A stretch of 6,179 bases of DNA, from the NCBI GenBank assembly GCA_025937115.1, contig JAICSB010000203.1:1-6179 (forward strand), read 5' to 3'. The stretch comes from Pseudonocardiaceae bacterium (GTDB taxonomy: Bacteria; Actinomycetota; Actinomycetes; Mycobacteriales; Pseudonocardiaceae). Under the pieces are notes generated by a model, which did no database searches, was not told the origin of the DNA, and saw nothing but the letters and a program-made list of their open reading frames with translations. How positions within the stretch are numbered: the first letter of the stretch is position 1; every line of letters starts with the position of its first letter. The position numbers were made by a program, and so were the translations under genes. This document shows, one piece after another, positions 6,079 to 6,179 of the stretch.

Positions 6079-6179
6079 TCACGTATGGAGGTGAGAGACC
6101 GTCCATCTCCTCGCCGTCGTAGCGGTGGGGTGAAGCTGGAGGCAGCCTGATCCGGGGGTCGCCGGGGAAGGTGGGAGCA
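6079..6179. other. Non-NRPS sequence abutting the truncated C domain, possibly another mobile element
   Basis: On the minus strand an in-frame TGA at 6081-6079 ends C-domain similarity in mid domain, and no minus frame of this stretch gives the expected N-terminal C-domain sequence. The segment is G-rich on the plus strand and has no complete gene. Its look (GGTGAGAGACC, then GGGGTGAAGCTGGAGG) reminds me of the structured 5' end of a bacterial group II intron, but I cannot verify this from memory. An insertion-sequence end or plain recombination junction fits as well. Confidence 0.4.

Noticed and set aside
1..6179. CRISPR array, tRNA, rRNA, riboswitch, toxin-antitoxin or defence system
   Set aside because: No regularly spaced repeats and no recognisable RNA gene or paired small-gene system was seen on either strand.

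Overview
The window comes from a high-GC actinobacterium. It holds a non-ribosomal peptide synthetase (NRPS) gene of actinomycete style and an IS256-family transposase whose closest-looking relatives are actinobacterial. The sequence alone does not fix the genus. The main story is a broken NRPS gene on the minus strand, cut by a plus-strand mobile element and damaged at both ends.

Reading the minus strand from right to left: positions 6078 to 2785 encode the C-terminal half of a condensation (C) domain, a complete adenylation (A) domain, a carrier (T/PCP) domain and the first part of an epimerization (E) domain. A one-base loss in a run of G (C6 on the plus strand, 2785-2790) moves the E domain into another frame (2785-2504). 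An insertion sequence (464-2503) then interrupts it, and the E domain resumes at 463 and runs to a stop at 56. Removing the insertion and one copy of its 9-bp target duplication, and restoring one G, rebuilds an E domain with all seven classical motifs. The A-domain pocket reads D-A-W-T-V-A-A-V-C-K by alignment to gramicidin synthetase A, which predicts phenylalanine. The intact protein would have been a C-A(Phe)-T-E module delivering D-Phe.

The insertion sequence is about 2040 bp, long for IS256. It has imperfect terminal inverted repeats, a perfect 9-bp target duplication (455-463 and 2504-2512), a DDE transposase split into two frames (517-708 and 705-1907) by an apparent one-base loss, a large interrupted inverted repeat after the transposase (1921-2044), and a passenger gene for a small helix-turn-helix protein (2096-2446). 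The passenger and the hairpin are the least ordinary parts of the window.

Both ends are also abnormal. NRPS similarity stops at about 6079, in mid C domain, and the last 100 bases belong to something else, possibly another mobile element. At the other end, recognisable E-domain sequence stops near position 133, at a small perfect palindrome. The locus looks like a decaying or fragmented biosynthetic gene in a region rich in mobile DNA. Two independent single-base losses also leave open ordinary sequencing error.
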